A DNA stretch of 64,000 nucleotides from Triatoma infestans (GCA_011037195.1 JAAEAF010000096.1:371256-435255); one strand, 5' to 3'; numbered from the stretch's first letter, positions 43,241 through 54,944 are shown. Numbers and translations are program-made. Notes: a model not told the origin generated them from the sequence alone.

Positions 43241-43944
43241 GTTAACATCATATTGGTTAAGAGAACTTTAACGTTATAATTTTTTAGAAAGAAACTTGAT
43301 GTTACCGCCGAATTCTCTCCAAAAAATAAACGTTTTTTGGGGAGGGGAAAAAGTTTGAAATAAAAGATGGTCCTTTATGTGATTATTTATTAGTATGCAA
43401 AGAAAATCCCGATAAACTAGAACTTAAAAAAAAAAATCAACTAAATTGCTTTTCCATATTGACAGATTTTGACTGAAAATTGCGGATTCCCTGGTGGAAA
43501 GTAATGAGGTACGTAAAGATGAAAAGCTGATATAAAAAAAATAATGCTTATTGGGTAGGACATTTTTATGTTAAAGAAAATAGAATAAGAAAATGAATAA
43601 TCGAATAAATAAATGGAAACTGCGTGACAAATAATTTATTTGAACAAATCTAAAAACTAATGCCTTTATTAATTTAATTATGATTTTTTTTAATTCCTAA
43701 AATAAATGAAATGTTAGTATTAAATCTGTTAAAAAAAATTTCTCAATATTTTTTTCAAATATTTGACAATTTGCCGTCTGATGAATTTCACCGATGATTA
43801 TAAACTCGAAGAACTGGTTAGACCAGTTGTTGTGAAGTGATTAAAAAGTGTTCAAAGCATGATGATGATTAAATCAAGTTAGATAATTTCATCAGTTAGT
43901 TAGATAGGCAGATAAAATGTAGAGTTTTAAGTGAAAAAAACAAA
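43241..43944. other. AT-rich DNA with family S traces
   Basis: GAAATAAAAGATGGTCCTTT and similar blocks at 43330-43500 suggest an old copy. No gene. Confidence 0.4.
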
Positions 43945-44775
43945 AAAAAATCTGATGAGAAATATTCACACACATTCTCTTAAATAGTTATAATTGAGAA
44001 ATTTTCTCCAAACTTCAAGTTTTCACTAAATTTCTAGTCAGTTCAATATAGATATGGTGGGGGAACCTAAACTAGAAAAAAAAAGCGGCACTTTTATTGA
44101 ATCGCGTGACCTCCAAGCTTCCTCTAAGCACCCCCCTAAGAGAAATCAATTATCTATTTTGAGAAAAAATTAAGAGAAAGTAATAATTCAGCAAAGTTGT
44201 ACATCCGTTCAACCAATTTACTTCAAACTTGGCATTCTGGCATCGCATTTAAAAATTCTTATTAATATATTTATAAGAACATAGATCGTATATTATTAGA
44301 GGAATACCTAACATCACCCCTCCCACGAGAAATTCTTAAAAAAAAAAAGGATTCACGAAAGAATGTTTCAAATCATATATCTATCTATCTGTCTACATGT
44401 AAGTTTAGAGAAAATCATTAGGGAGTCGTCTTTGATAAAAATCACAAGATAAAATCCAATTCAAATCAATTTTCCATTCAAATTTCCAAAAAAAATCAAT
44501 TTCCCTGGATAATAGCTTTACAGAAAAACTATTACGCGCTATTCTCGAGCAAATGGCGGAAAAATGAAAACAACCATTCAGTAAAGAGTAGCACTTCCAG
44601 TCGGCTGGATTTGGGACCAAAACCTTATTGTCAGTTGCTCTTGTTGTGATATTTTTTGTGTGTGTTATTTGCGATATTTTGTTTTCACGCATATAATAGA
44701 GATAGATAGACAGAGAGAGTGGGAGAGAGAGAGAGAGATATACATGCGTATTTACAGAACATTTGCTAAAAACAT
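43945..44775 (-). repeat. Family S copy
   Basis: End B left (AAATCTGATGAGAAATATTC, ACACACATTCTCTTAAATAG). Internal GCACTTCCAGTCGGCTGGAT. A GATA/GAGA microsatellite at 44698-44740 sits at the usual microsatellite position. Confidence 0.6.
44698..44740 (+). repeat. GATA / GA microsatellite
   Basis: AGATAGATAGACAGAGAGAG followed by a GA run. Confidence 0.8.
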
Positions 44776-45750
44776 TTTTACTTTCTCTTGCTCCTTGTAA
44801 GAGAAAGAATTACGACCATGTCAAAATTTCGAAATCGAATTTCGAAAACGGCTCCAATAATTTTCTTTAAAGTTCATAGACTATCTACACACATAAATAT
44901 CTACCACTTTAAAAAAAAAAAACTTATGGCGCAACAGCCCATGAAGGGCCAAGGCTTGCTAGATAGCGATTTGTATGGGAGAGGGGTGTGTGGTAAGCAC
45001 ACCGCAGTTCCCTCGTCGTTTAGTTCCGGCCTTTGCTACCTAGGGCGCTACCAAGTGTAGCTTCCCACTTTTTTCAAAATGCTGGGTCAACACCGATTTT
45101 GCCTCACGGGAATCGAACTCTGAAATCTCGCACGAAAGGCGAGTGCGCTAGCCACTAGACCAATGCGTGACCACCTACCACTTTTATTTGAAACATTTTC
45201 TCTGGGAAAATCGATATATTTTTTTTGGAGAGTTCTGGAGGAACAATAGTTTCCTCTAAATTACTACTTTAATAAAATCTAGTTTAGTGTAGGTTTTTAA
45301 GTTTGGGGGGGGGGAATTTTCTTGAAATACGATTATAACGATTTCCTTTAAAATTGGTATAATTTCTGCACAAATATGAACCTATCACATTTAGTTGAAA
45401 CATAAAAAAAACAAAAAAATTCTAGTTTCAAGGAACTTGTGGAGTTAAATTTCAAATTTGATTTGAGCAATTTTAGGTTAGGTTCAATGTTTTTAGTGCG
45501 CTCTACTGGGCTACAACATCATCACTTCTCTACCTGCCGCCTAGGTTGGCACCTGTCTCCACATAACCTATATATTTATGTTAGCATTAAATACTGCCAT
45601 TTTCTATATACTTGTAATAATTAACATGGTGAGTGTTTTACACTAGATTTATTTATTTTGTTTTTAATATTTAGGGACCTCAAAACTTTATTTCCGGTGA
45701 TAACTCAATTTCGATCGCCTATTTCCTGTTACACCGACAAGAGAAGGTAA
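44776..45750 (+). repeat. Family S copy interrupted by SINE-B
   Basis: End A at 44778 (TACTTTCTCTTGCTCCTTGT, CATGTCAAAATTTCGAAATC). The sequence is broken at 44911 by SINE-B and resumes at 45175. An end B remnant is at 45630-45652, followed by an oppositely oriented end A remnant at 45705-45750. Confidence 0.6.
44911..45174 (-). repeat. SINE-B, complete, with 10-bp target duplication
   Basis: A 264-bp minus-strand copy. The head in reverse complement is GGTCTAGTGGCTAGCGCACT, the B box is AGTTCGATTCCCGTG, the body contains GGAAGCTACACTTGGTAGCG, and the 3' end has a 12-base T run (A run at 44911-44922). The flanks CTACCACTTT at 44901-44910 and 45175-45184 are identical. The 90-codon frame across it is spurious. 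Confidence 0.9.
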
Positions 45751-46454
45751 AAACCACAGTTGATATGCTTACTGTATGATACAGTCGTAACAAGATAAAG
45801 TTATAGAGTAGTTATACTAATAAAAATATGGTGGGGTGAAGAAGAAGAAATAAACTATTGATGGCGATATATATATTCTACCAAAAGTTACTACCACTAA
45901 AAAACTAGTACTGTCTCTGCATTGTCATACGGACATATTCAAGATAGAGAAAGTGTTTTTATACAATAATAACCCTGATACAATGTTAAAACTGACAGAC
46001 TACTTGACTGAGTGTAATACGTTTGTATTTGTATTCATGTATAATATATTTCCTGGAATTTTTGTACTCTTAACATAGTGACTAACTTTATACGGTGTTC
46101 ATGTCATGGATCATGGACACACATACTGACAAATATATATACACTTACTCATACACGCAATCATTTTTACACTAATAATATTCTCACGACCTAATACTAC
46201 TTTACTACTACTGTTACCTTCTATTCAACAAATTATTTCTGGATTAAATACCATATTATCGCATTCCACATTGTTGTTTTTTGTCCATTCAGTTCCTGTA
46301 TAACTTTTCTTTCGTATTACTCATTCAATTGTCCTTAATATTATATAAGTGAGATAGGAACCGTATATACAAAAATATCGTAGTTGCAAGTGAATGAGGA
46401 AGCTTTAACGCCATATGATTCCCCAAAAATCCCCTAATTACAATTTTCTCTGGA
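45751..46454. other. AT-rich intergenic DNA
   Basis: No gene or element recognised. Confidence 0.5.
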
Positions 46455-47185
46455 AAAATGCTAAACAAAAAATTCTGTTGGAAACACTCAAAGCATTTTC
46501 TCTTACTCCTCATAATACGATTGTAAGGGACGGGATTTGCTTAGGTACGCACTAGACTAGCAACGCGAAGGTCCCGGGTTCCAATGCTACAATACTGGCC
46601 CTTACATTTTCTCGTCTCTAGAAGCCTCTACAGCTCACTGTCCGGTGAAGGCCAGTGTTGTTTGAAACGAGAGACCACTGCCTGAAGTCAGAGAGTGCAT
46701 TGAGAAGGCTCCGATGTTTAGGGGTACCTATATGAGCTCAAACGGACTTTGGATACCTAGGGATTGGTCTGACAGACAATATAAATAATACATTAAAAAA
46801 TTTTCTTTAATTTTGAATTTTGTGTACATTTCTCCGAACATAAAATACATGTGATGGGGGGAACAAGTGCCAACCTACGGTTAGAGAAAAATTACACTGG
46901 TAGAGTGCCCCAATAACATGGAACAAACATATTTGAGTTTTAACGTCTCACATTCCTCAGAAAAATGTTGTTTCAGGAAAATGTTGCGAATAAAAGTGAT
47001 AGATTTATATCTTTGCAGTTAGCGTACCAAGTTTAAAGAAAATCGCTATAGACTTCTTTTTTTTAAAAAAAAAGAAATACTTTTTCGGATTCAGGGGACC
47101 TCTAAACGTGCATTGACGGTGAAAACTCGACATCGAAACTTTGTCACGTTTTCATTACTTCCTCTTATAGCAGTAACAGAAAGTA
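46455..47185 (-). repeat. Family S copy interrupted by SINE-A
   Basis: End B like GTTGGAAACACTCAAAGCAT with TTTTCTCTTACTCC lies left of the SINE. The rest continues at 46800-47185 and closes with end A TACTTCCTCTTATAGCAGTA. Confidence 0.6.
46533..46760 (+). repeat. SINE-A copy
   Basis: Head with GATTTGCTTAGGTACGCACT and a B-box-like GGGTTCCAATGCTAC. The body has TCTACAGCTCACTGTCCGGT and GCATTGAGAAGGCTCCGATG. The end differs from the reference copy. Confidence 0.75.
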
Positions 47186-48276
47186 AATGAAAAATTGACA
47201 TGATCACGTGGGAGTTGTTCGAAGAAGTTAGGTAATATAATCTCAATCATGAGGTTACTTTAATAATTCATTTGAACAATTAAACATCACAATTATACTG
47301 ATTATCTACACGGCAATAGAAGACAAAAAAAAAAACCTAGAGATACGATTTAACCTCCAACCCCCACTTTCACTCGTTAAATCTCCGCTTATATCTTTTG
47401 AGATCTCTCAGTAGAAAGATTATCAGCCCTCTCTGAAGGTAGTTGTAAATTACATTATAAGATAGATGATCGTTTTTAAACTTGGTCTTTTGTAATACTT
47501 GTTTAAATAACACTGTTCTTTATACATAACATTACGAGTATATAGATAAAAAAAAGAAAAAGAGAGTTACATATATAATGTGTTTAAAATGAAATATGCT
47601 TTGGGAGATTTAAAGAATCGGTTTTAAATACTCACAGAGATAGAAAAAGAATGGATAAACGGATTAACCAATGAGACATAAGTTTCATTTCTCATAAACA
47701 CATTAATAAATAAATCCATTCGGTAAGATAGTGCTATGGTTGACGGATTCTTCCCGAAAACTTCGTGTAGGTTGCGTGATAATATCCAAAGGGATAATCA
47801 AGTTTAAAGCTTCCAGTGATGTTTCGTATTTTAGAATTTCGTAGTTTTATGGTTACTTATAGCGCTATCGCACTAATTGTAGATTAAAAGATTAAAAAAA
47901 AAAAACGCGTTCATGTTCCATGTTTCAGAACTTCAAGTCATTAAAGCTCCTTACTATAGATTTGTTCTATACTTTGGTTCCTTTTCAAGTTATTGCTTGT
48001 CCCATCACAATATTCCATCTAGCTGATGCTAGCTTACCTATCGCTGATGTTCCCTTAATTATTTTACTTATTATTTGGGAATTATTGCTTCCATCTTTTG
48101 TAATTTCCGTTACCAAATATTTTACACTATCGATATTACAATTTCCTATTCTGGCCAACTATTTATTTCCAAAACCTCATTTCTCGTATTCTTTCTTTAA
48201 TTTTCTCGTCATATCTTCTGTATCATAATAATCTTCAGCCAATAAGATATGGTCGTCAAGGGACTGTAGAGTATAT
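47186..48276. other. AT-rich intergenic DNA
   Basis: Holds no recognised element. The plus frame at 47920-48228 (102 codons, hydrophobic) lacks a known domain and is not called as a gene. Confidence 0.45.
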
Positions 48277-48280
48277 ATAG

Positions 48281-48862
48281 TGAAATGTTATTGATGTGTT
48301 GTATGTTTGTAGTAGTAGCTTGTGTAGCACGAGCGGTTTAGTAAAGGGCTTGTGTGTATGTTCAAAGAGAAGAGAAGTAATAAGAAATATTTAAGAAAAC
48401 ACTGGTAGATTAAATGAAATATATTATCTTTAAAGAAATTGAAATGCTTTTCAATAACACAGCAATTATGTTTATAAATCAATTATTTATATAGATTATG
48501 CAAAACTCTTATATTTTAACATATGACTGGCACTGATGCTAAGAGAGTGAAAGACAAGGGTTCTGGTTCGGTGTCTGTTTCGGACTGGTCTTGTTTGAAA
48601 GCAGAATGCAAACTGTCTGAAAGAATGCCTTCTAATTGTTAGTTCAAATCTTTTCAGATAATGCTGGTATGTCTGGAGGGAGTGTATTGTCTTATCCTAA
48701 CTGTTACTTATCCCTCTGTCTCTTCAGTACCATTGACCTAAATTATAGTACCTGGTGTTTCCCCACTAAAATACACTATTTGAACCAGCTAAAATTCACA
48801 AGATTATTTTACTAAACTATTTTCAAAATTCTTATTTTCTTTCATTTCTTCGTTCCACTACA
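48281..48862 (-). repeat. 3' LTR of the gag-only element
   Basis: 582 bp, TG...CA bounded on both strands. Blocks shared with the 5' LTR include TGTAGCACGAGCGGTTTAGT, AGGGCTTGTGTGTATGTTCA, GGTTCGGTGTCTGTTTC and TGTCTGGAGGGAGTGTATTG. Confidence 0.9.
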
Positions 48863-48881
48863 TTATCCCCCCTCCTGGAGA
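48863..48881 (-). other. Polypurine tract
   Basis: On the minus strand CTCCAGGAGGGGGGATAA directly precedes the 3' LTR, as required for plus-strand priming in reverse transcription. Confidence 0.7.
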
Positions 48882-50856
48882 AATTTTTCGGCACGAAAAA
48901 TTTGGGAGGTAATGTAGAGTTGTAGAGGCTTGAAGGTATGGCGAGAGGCGAGTGTGTAACCTCTGCAAGGCAGTCGTGTACAGTAGACTACAGGCATCTT
49001 CTTCTGGAGCAAACGCTGCTTGAGTGTGTGAGCGTTGCTGTGGTGTTTGAACGTCTTCTTCTCGAGCGAACGCTGCTTGAGTGATGAAGCGTTGCTCTGG
49101 TGATATTACCAGGCTGATAGGCGAACACACTCAGTTGGCGAGTGAGAGTGTTGCTGATGAAGAAGTAATTGGCCAGGCGATCAATGTTGCCTTCTGAGTG
49201 ATGGTGCCTGTGGGGATGCATGTACTTGATTGAAGTGACTCTATATGAACGAAAAAAAACTCTCATGTTATTCAAAAATAATTTAACACATAGATACACA
49301 ATAATATTTCAAAAAAACAAACAAAAACAAACATTTGTTTGGTGTAATAAGCGAGCATATTAGCAGGATGCGCAAGGATGTGCGATCGCAAAGGGTATGA
49401 GAAGATGGGTATGATTGGTAGAACTTGTGTATCTGGAAATGATCCATAAATGATATTCATACAGAATTTTAAATTATACGTACATAAATACAAGATAGAT
49501 AATTTCAATTTCTTACAACTAACATGCAATCTTCATGCAATTATATTCATATACATGCAATTACATTCATGCGCACGCAATTTGTAGATGATGATGATGT
49601 TTAAATTTTTACAGCTAACATAAAAACTTTTTCCAATAAGTACTCAATAATTTCAACAAGTATAAGTGTAAGAATTATTAAAGCTAAGAGGTAAAGATGA
49701 TTCATCTATCTTGAGGTGTATGTGCAAGTATTTCGGCCGTTTCTATAGCTATGAGTTCCTTCAACTATTTTGCGTTTTCTAGATACCTTCAACATTAATG
49801 AACAATACAAGAAAACAATTAAATATTATAAAAATATAAGATTAATATACAAAAGATAGACAAAGTACAAATACAAATACAATAATTCAATTTCTTTTTA
49901 GCCGAACTGAAAAAATGAATTAATTAGTCAAATACAATAAAAAACATCAATATTAACATACAAAAATATTAAACAAATTCGAATATCGACAAACATAGGC
50001 ATAGGCTTTTCACAATTAAATCTGCAAAAAAAAAGAAATATCAATTATTAATTAAAAATATTGGCATGACCAATGAAAAATATAATAAATTATTCTGTGA
50101 AATTGTTTATAATCCTATAATTTGTATGGAAATCGTGGTTGATTACATACAGAAATATCAAACAAATTCACGTAGTCATCTTGGTTTCTGCAAAATAAAA
50201 TAAATTATAAATTATTATTTAAAAATATTGAAATATACAATGCAATAATTAAAATATCAATTGGTTGAATAAATTTATTACTACTGATACGAGAGTTGTC
50301 AGTGCTGAAACAAAAATAATATGTCCAACATTGCAACTACTAAATTAAATATATCAATACACTTTACACATTTTTGTTCTTAAGACTAACAAAATTCTTA
50401 CATATAACATTTACATGTGGTGTAGTAGGTAGAGTTAAGAAGTGTGATAGATTAAGAATAATTTCAAGAGATTCAATGTATTGTGTGCGCGAGGTGGCAC
50501 TGAAATTTTGTGGCTAGTTGCAGTGGCTGTAGGGTTTGGATGTGTCTAATTCTAATGTGAACTTAGCGAATAGTACTAAAGTGGTGCGTTTGAGTGCTAT
50601 TTGAAAATTGAATGTTGAATTTATTAAGTTTTAGATACGTGTGCGCAGCTTAATGATTGCCCTGCTTAATGTAAGGACGTCTCGACCAAGTATTAATTGG
50701 TATAGTATTAATTCGAAAGAAAATTTGGAATTTTTGACATTGTCCGCATGCAAATGAAGGGACGTGATGCCATAATTAGGTATCATCTGGTTAGTCAGAA
50801 CTAGTGAAAGCAGATATGATAGCCATGGTCATAATATCAGGTGTTCGAGAAAGCGA
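48882..50856 (-). other. Non-coding internal region of the LTR element
   Basis: This stretch stands where pol would be. It is AT-rich from 49200 to 50400 and shows no RT, integrase or protease motif. A two-copy 57-bp repeat sits at 48997-49110. Short minus frames at 48858-49299 translate that repeat and have no known domain. Confidence 0.5.
48997..49110 (-). repeat. 57-bp tandem repeat, two copies
   Basis: TCTTCTTCT..AGC.AACGCTGCTTGAGTG recurs with a period of 57 bases (starts 48997 and 49054). The period is a multiple of three and encodes a repeated TQAAFA-EED pattern on the minus strand. Confidence 0.7.
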
Positions 50857-51942
50857 CTAACTCGTTTTGGACTGTATTTGGAAGCAATTACGAGCCGTAT
50901 GTCCAAATTTTGAACAATATTGGCAAGTTGGCCTATTTTGGAGGTTATTGCCTAATTCGTTATAATTTTTATTATTCTGATTATATTGGGGTCTGTCTGG
51001 ATAAGAGTTACTTCGTGAATCATTAGAATTAATAACTCTAGCATTGTTATTGTATACTCGGTAATTAAAATTTTTAGGAATATTAAAATTCTTAGGCATT
51101 TTAGGAGGGTGTGCGAGGATTAGAAGTTTTCGAGGTGACTGCAAAAACTGTAGGGTTTGTTTCCAAAGCTGTACTTCTGGTTGGGCATTGGCATAAGAAA
51201 GCACTTTCGTCTAATTTTTGAGGCAGGTTTGTTTGTACCTCCTGAAGTGACTTCAGGAACGCATCAGTGGCCAGTTTGTCTAAAATAGTTTGTTCGAGTG
51301 GGGTGAGCTTTTAAATGAATTGCGGATTGGATGTGTCTAATTCTATCCGCAAATATTTCAGGAGACTCTGTGGGAAATATTAGTCATTTGCTGTAAGAGG
51401 ACTAGAGGGGTTTTCTCCTTACGAAATCGGGCTAGAAGTCGCTCTGAAATTAAGAGGAAATGTTATAATTGTACCCTGGCGTCCTAATTCGGCCTTCAGT
51501 GTATCATAAAATATTTTTGCTGAACCTGAGAGTCTAAGTGCTAGTATTTCTAATTTTGCAGCGTCGTCCCAGCCAGAAAGGCTAGCGCAATGGTTAATTT
51601 GGTCTAGGAAATCGGACACACTGGCTGAATTTTCGCCATCGAAGGTGGTTAAACTATTGATTAATTGTAAATTTTTTAAGGGGCTAGCAGGTTGATTGCT
51701 GGGGGTGGCAGGAGGATTGGCTAATTGCTGCTGAGCAAGTAAATATTGTACAGCGCGTCGATGCCTATATCTTGTCCATTAATCTTGTACATTTTGGAAA
51801 CAGGAGAATTAACTTGGGAAAGATTATATTTTTCAAGGCGTCTGCGTAACTGATTTAAGTTACCCTTTTGAGAGAGTTTATGGTCCCTTAATATTTTTAC
51901 AATTTGCGGTCTATGAAGACCACTCATAATTTCAAAATTCAC
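50857..51942 (-). pseudogene. Retrotransposon gag relic
   Basis: The minus strand carries three gag pieces with two frame changes. The N-terminal part (51942-51721) has a SAP-like helix-extended loop-helix pattern, HRPQIVKILRDHKLSQKGNL. A capsid segment (about 51660-51419) reads TTFDGENSASVSDFLDQI and AAKLEILALRLSGSAKIFY, matching the Ty3/gypsy gag core. The C-terminal piece (51204-50857) is Asn-rich and has one zinc knuckle, CQYCSKFGHTARNC (C-x2-C-x4-H-x4-C), that binds RNA during packaging. No protease follows. The breaks show that this copy is decayed. Confidence 0.8.
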
Positions 51943-52158
51943 AAGGGATTACGGTACAGTGGTACAAATACAAAAATTTAAAAATGAAATTCAATAGAAA
52001 ATTTAAGATATTTCGCTGAGAAAATAATTGAAAAAAGCAATAAAATTATCTGATGGATAATTTTTTTATTAAAAATTGAAAAAAATAGTTTGTTTATTTG
52101 TTAGTAAATTGAAAATTTTACGTACTTGTTAATTTGTGAATCCTGGTTGATAATAATC

Positions 52159-52176
52159 CCAAACAGCTGGCACCAA
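52159..52176 (-). other. Primer-binding-site candidate
   Basis: Just inside the 5' LTR the minus strand reads TTGGTGCCAGCTGTTTGG, with TGG one base after the LTR end. The matching tRNA was not determined. Confidence 0.45.
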
Positions 52177-53529
52177 TGAAATGTTATTGGTGTGGATGTG
52201 TTGTAGTCTTAGTGTGCTTGTAGTAGTGGTTCGTGTAGCACGAGCGGTTTAGTAAAGGGCTTGTGTGTATGTTCAAAGAGAAGAGAAGTAATAAGGAATA
52301 TTTAAGAAAATACTGGTAGATTAAATTAAATATATTATCTTTAAAGAAATTTAAATGCTTTTCAATAACACAGCAATTGTGTTTATAAATCAATATTTAT
52401 ATAGATAAGTGCAAAACTCTTATGTTTTAATTTGAAAATTATAAGTACGTTAATCAGCTACACAGTTATAACATATGGCAAACTACGTCACAACGAAACC
52501 AGCAATTGAAATATAAATTCAGTCCACCAAAGATGGTCGTATAGCTAGGTGTTGACAATACAGCCAGTAAGTTTTTATATAATTTAATAATATTCTAATC
52601 AATTATAAAATGTATTTAAATAATAGCTAATTTATTTAAATAAATCATTAATTACAGATCCACGAAATTATAATAAAAATTCAACACCACAATAAGCTAA
52701 AAATAAAATATACAACCACGTGGACTCAAAAGTATCAGAAAAAAATATTTTAATAAATAACATACATATAATAAAAATAACCAGAAATCAGGAGTTAACT
52801 AAATATACAAAACTGACAAGTAACAAAACGTTACATATTGATAATGTTTAAAAAAAATTTTAACAATTGACGTTTTTAAAAGTAATTTGGACTCTCATGA
52901 TACTGGAAATCAACTTGCTTAAAAATACATTATAACTAAGGTTGGTGAAATATGTGGACAATAAAATTATAGTAATGTATAAAATTTTTACCATAGTAGT
53001 ATAAAATCTTATTTTGTATTTCAGATCTAAAATTGTGGGTCGTTATAGTGAAAAAAATAAAATAATAATGTAAATTATATTTAAATATAATTTCGATCAG
53101 GCAGTTAAGGTTCATTAAACTTATAATTTTCAAATCAATCCATAAGCAGCCTATAAATACTTGTGAAATTAATTATGTTTTAACTTATAACTGGCACTGA
53201 TGCCAAGAGAGTGAAAGACAAGTGTTCTGGTTCGGTGTCTGTTTCAGACTGTTCTGTTTGAAAGCAGAATGCAAACCGTCTTGAAAGAATGCCTTCTAAT
53301 TGTAGTTCAAATCTTTTCAAATAATGCTTGTATGTCTGGAGGGAGTGTATTGTCTTATCCTAACTGTTACTTATACCTTAATCTCTTCAGTACCATTGAC
53401 CTAAATTATAGTACCTGGCTCTTTCCCTTTCACTAAAATACACTGTTTGAACCAGTTAAAATTCACAAGATTATTTTACTAAACTTATTTCAAAATTCAT
53501 ATTTTCTTTCATTTCTTTCTTACACTACA
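52177..53529 (-). repeat. 5' LTR of the gag-only element, with an insertion
   Basis: LTR halves at 52177-52430 and 53184-53529 match the 3' LTR in order; the intervening bases are a later insertion plus its duplicated target. Confidence 0.85.
52431..53172. mobile_element. Unclassified 742-bp insertion with 11-bp duplication
   Basis: It interrupts the 5' LTR between two copies of TTATGTTTTAA (52420-52430 and 53173-53183). It is very AT-rich and encodes nothing. TTTGAAAATTATAAGT at its left end (52431-52446) has an exact inverted copy at 53119-53134, but 38 further bases follow on the right. The class is unclear; duplications of 9-11 bp occur with MULE-type and some retro-insertions. Confidence 0.55.
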
Positions 53530-53533
53530 ATAG

Positions 53534-54479
53534 TATGTAATCCATTGTAATAGTATGTACAATGCTGGTATGTAGTCGTTCATCCTTATTCCCACTTTAA
53601 CAACATTTCTTTTTCCAATTTTTCGCATCCTTGTCGCAGATCTTTCAATACTTGAAGTCCATTTGGCCGTTTCCTTCTTATTTTGACTTTTGCTACTGAA
53701 TTCTTAAACAATTTTTTTTTTTATAAAGTTTACAACACTGTCAATATGCTTTCTCTAAATCTATCAGCACTATATGAATAAGCAAATTAAAAGTAGTTCG
53801 ATTTCAATGAGCTGTCGCATAGAGAAAATATACGATACAACTAAGTGGAATAGTCAACAGGTTTCGTAAGTAGCTTTCATACTACAGGAGGATATCTGAA
53901 GTGTCACCAGGAATTTATTAAAAAATGTGATATCTTTTTTTTTTTATTTCAAGTTTGAGTTCCTAAAAAATTATAGCTATATCGAATATGATTAATCGAT
54001 TAATTGATGAATTTCTTTTGTAATGTTTAAAGTTAAAAGACATTGAAGAAAATATATATATATATTTTTTTTTTTACCCAATAACCCCCATCCAATTTTG
54101 TAAATGAACTTTGACTTCAATGTGTTTCTTAATAGTAATATATTGCTTATTTATGTGGTGGCGGAGGGGATATTTAATATATTTGTAATATATGTGTTAT
54201 ATAATTGTAATTCTGATGTTTAAATAAAAGAGGAAGATTTATTAAATAGAAAACATAAAGTTTATTGATTCTTATACTCGATATGTAATCATGTCTGTGG
54301 CAATTTGGTTAGAAGAAGAAAGTTCTAATATAGAAAAGATTGGTTTGAAACTGTGTAGCTATTGAGTAATTGTTATTTTTTTTTTATTACCAAGATGATT
54401 GTAATAAATATAATTAATTCTCACGATTGTTTCACCAATTATGGCTTTATACAAACAATTCTACATATCTGAGGTTTTT
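53534..54479. other. AT-rich intergenic DNA
   Basis: No gene recognised; T runs near 53708 and 53935, and a TA repeat at 54051-54065. Confidence 0.5.
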
Positions 54480-54483
54480 TACT

Positions 54484-54610
54484 GTGACAGCATGCTTTAT
54501 TTTGTGAATATCGACCGGTTTTGGGACTTCGCCCATCATCAGAATGCCTTGATAAACCACATTTAGCACGGAGCAAAATCAGTTTACATATTATTTTGGA
54601 AAGTGCTTTG
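54484..54610 (-). repeat. H unit (hammerhead-like), single
   Basis: Minus-strand core CTGATGATGGGCGAAGTCCC, then AAAACCGGTCGATA. The CUGAUGA box is the exact consensus, but GAAA is AAAA and stem II is mismatched. Flanks share GCTTTATTTTGTG and AGCAAAATCAGTTT with the 14.4-kb units. Confidence 0.6.
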
Positions 54611-54944
54611 TTATTATGACATACGTGGTAGAAAGAAGGGGGGGGGGGATGTTTTTTTATACCTGACTAAGGGGCCACATTTGTTTCTATTTTTAAAAGA
54701 CATTGTATTTTTGGTTCTTTAAAATTATTATTAGGAAACATCAATAAGTGGAAATATATGAAGTTTAAATTAAGTTGTGGACTAAATTTGCATCATTATT
54801 AAATAATTATGTATATAGAGTTGACATTGGATTTATCATAAAGAACAATTACAAAATAGTAATGCGTTAGTATAAATAATAATCTGATAACAACAATGCA
54901 AATTTACCCCCCAATTACATAATTTAAGCAAGCTGTGAAGGGGA
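54611..54944. other. AT-rich DNA
   Basis: A G run at 54639-54648. No gene. Confidence 0.5.

Larger units (their letters stand above)
48281..53529 (-). mobile_element. Complete LTR retrotransposon with gag only
   Basis: Two LTRs in direct orientation bound this 5.2-kb element. The 4-bp duplication ATAG lies at 48277-48280 and 53530-53533. On the minus strand the order is 5' LTR (53529-52177), primer-binding-like site, gag relic (about 51942-50860), non-coding DNA, polypurine tract, 3' LTR (48862-48281). No protease, RT, RNase H or integrase sequence is detectable in the 2 kb between gag and the tract. The layout matches gag-bearing non-autonomous LTR elements that use a relative's enzymes. 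A solo LTR of the same family lies at 32.2 kb. Confidence 0.85.

Noticed and set aside
44788..45060. 90-codon plus-strand frame
   Set aside because: Crosses the junction of family S and a minus-strand SINE-B; a composite of two repeats.
45100..45174. Possible tRNA-Glu/Asp-like gene on the minus strand
   Set aside because: It is the head of a SINE-B copy with target duplications, not a free tRNA gene.
47920..48228. 102-codon hydrophobic plus-strand frame
   Set aside because: No known motif, AT-rich low-complexity composition, and no conserved neighbour. It is compatible with chance.
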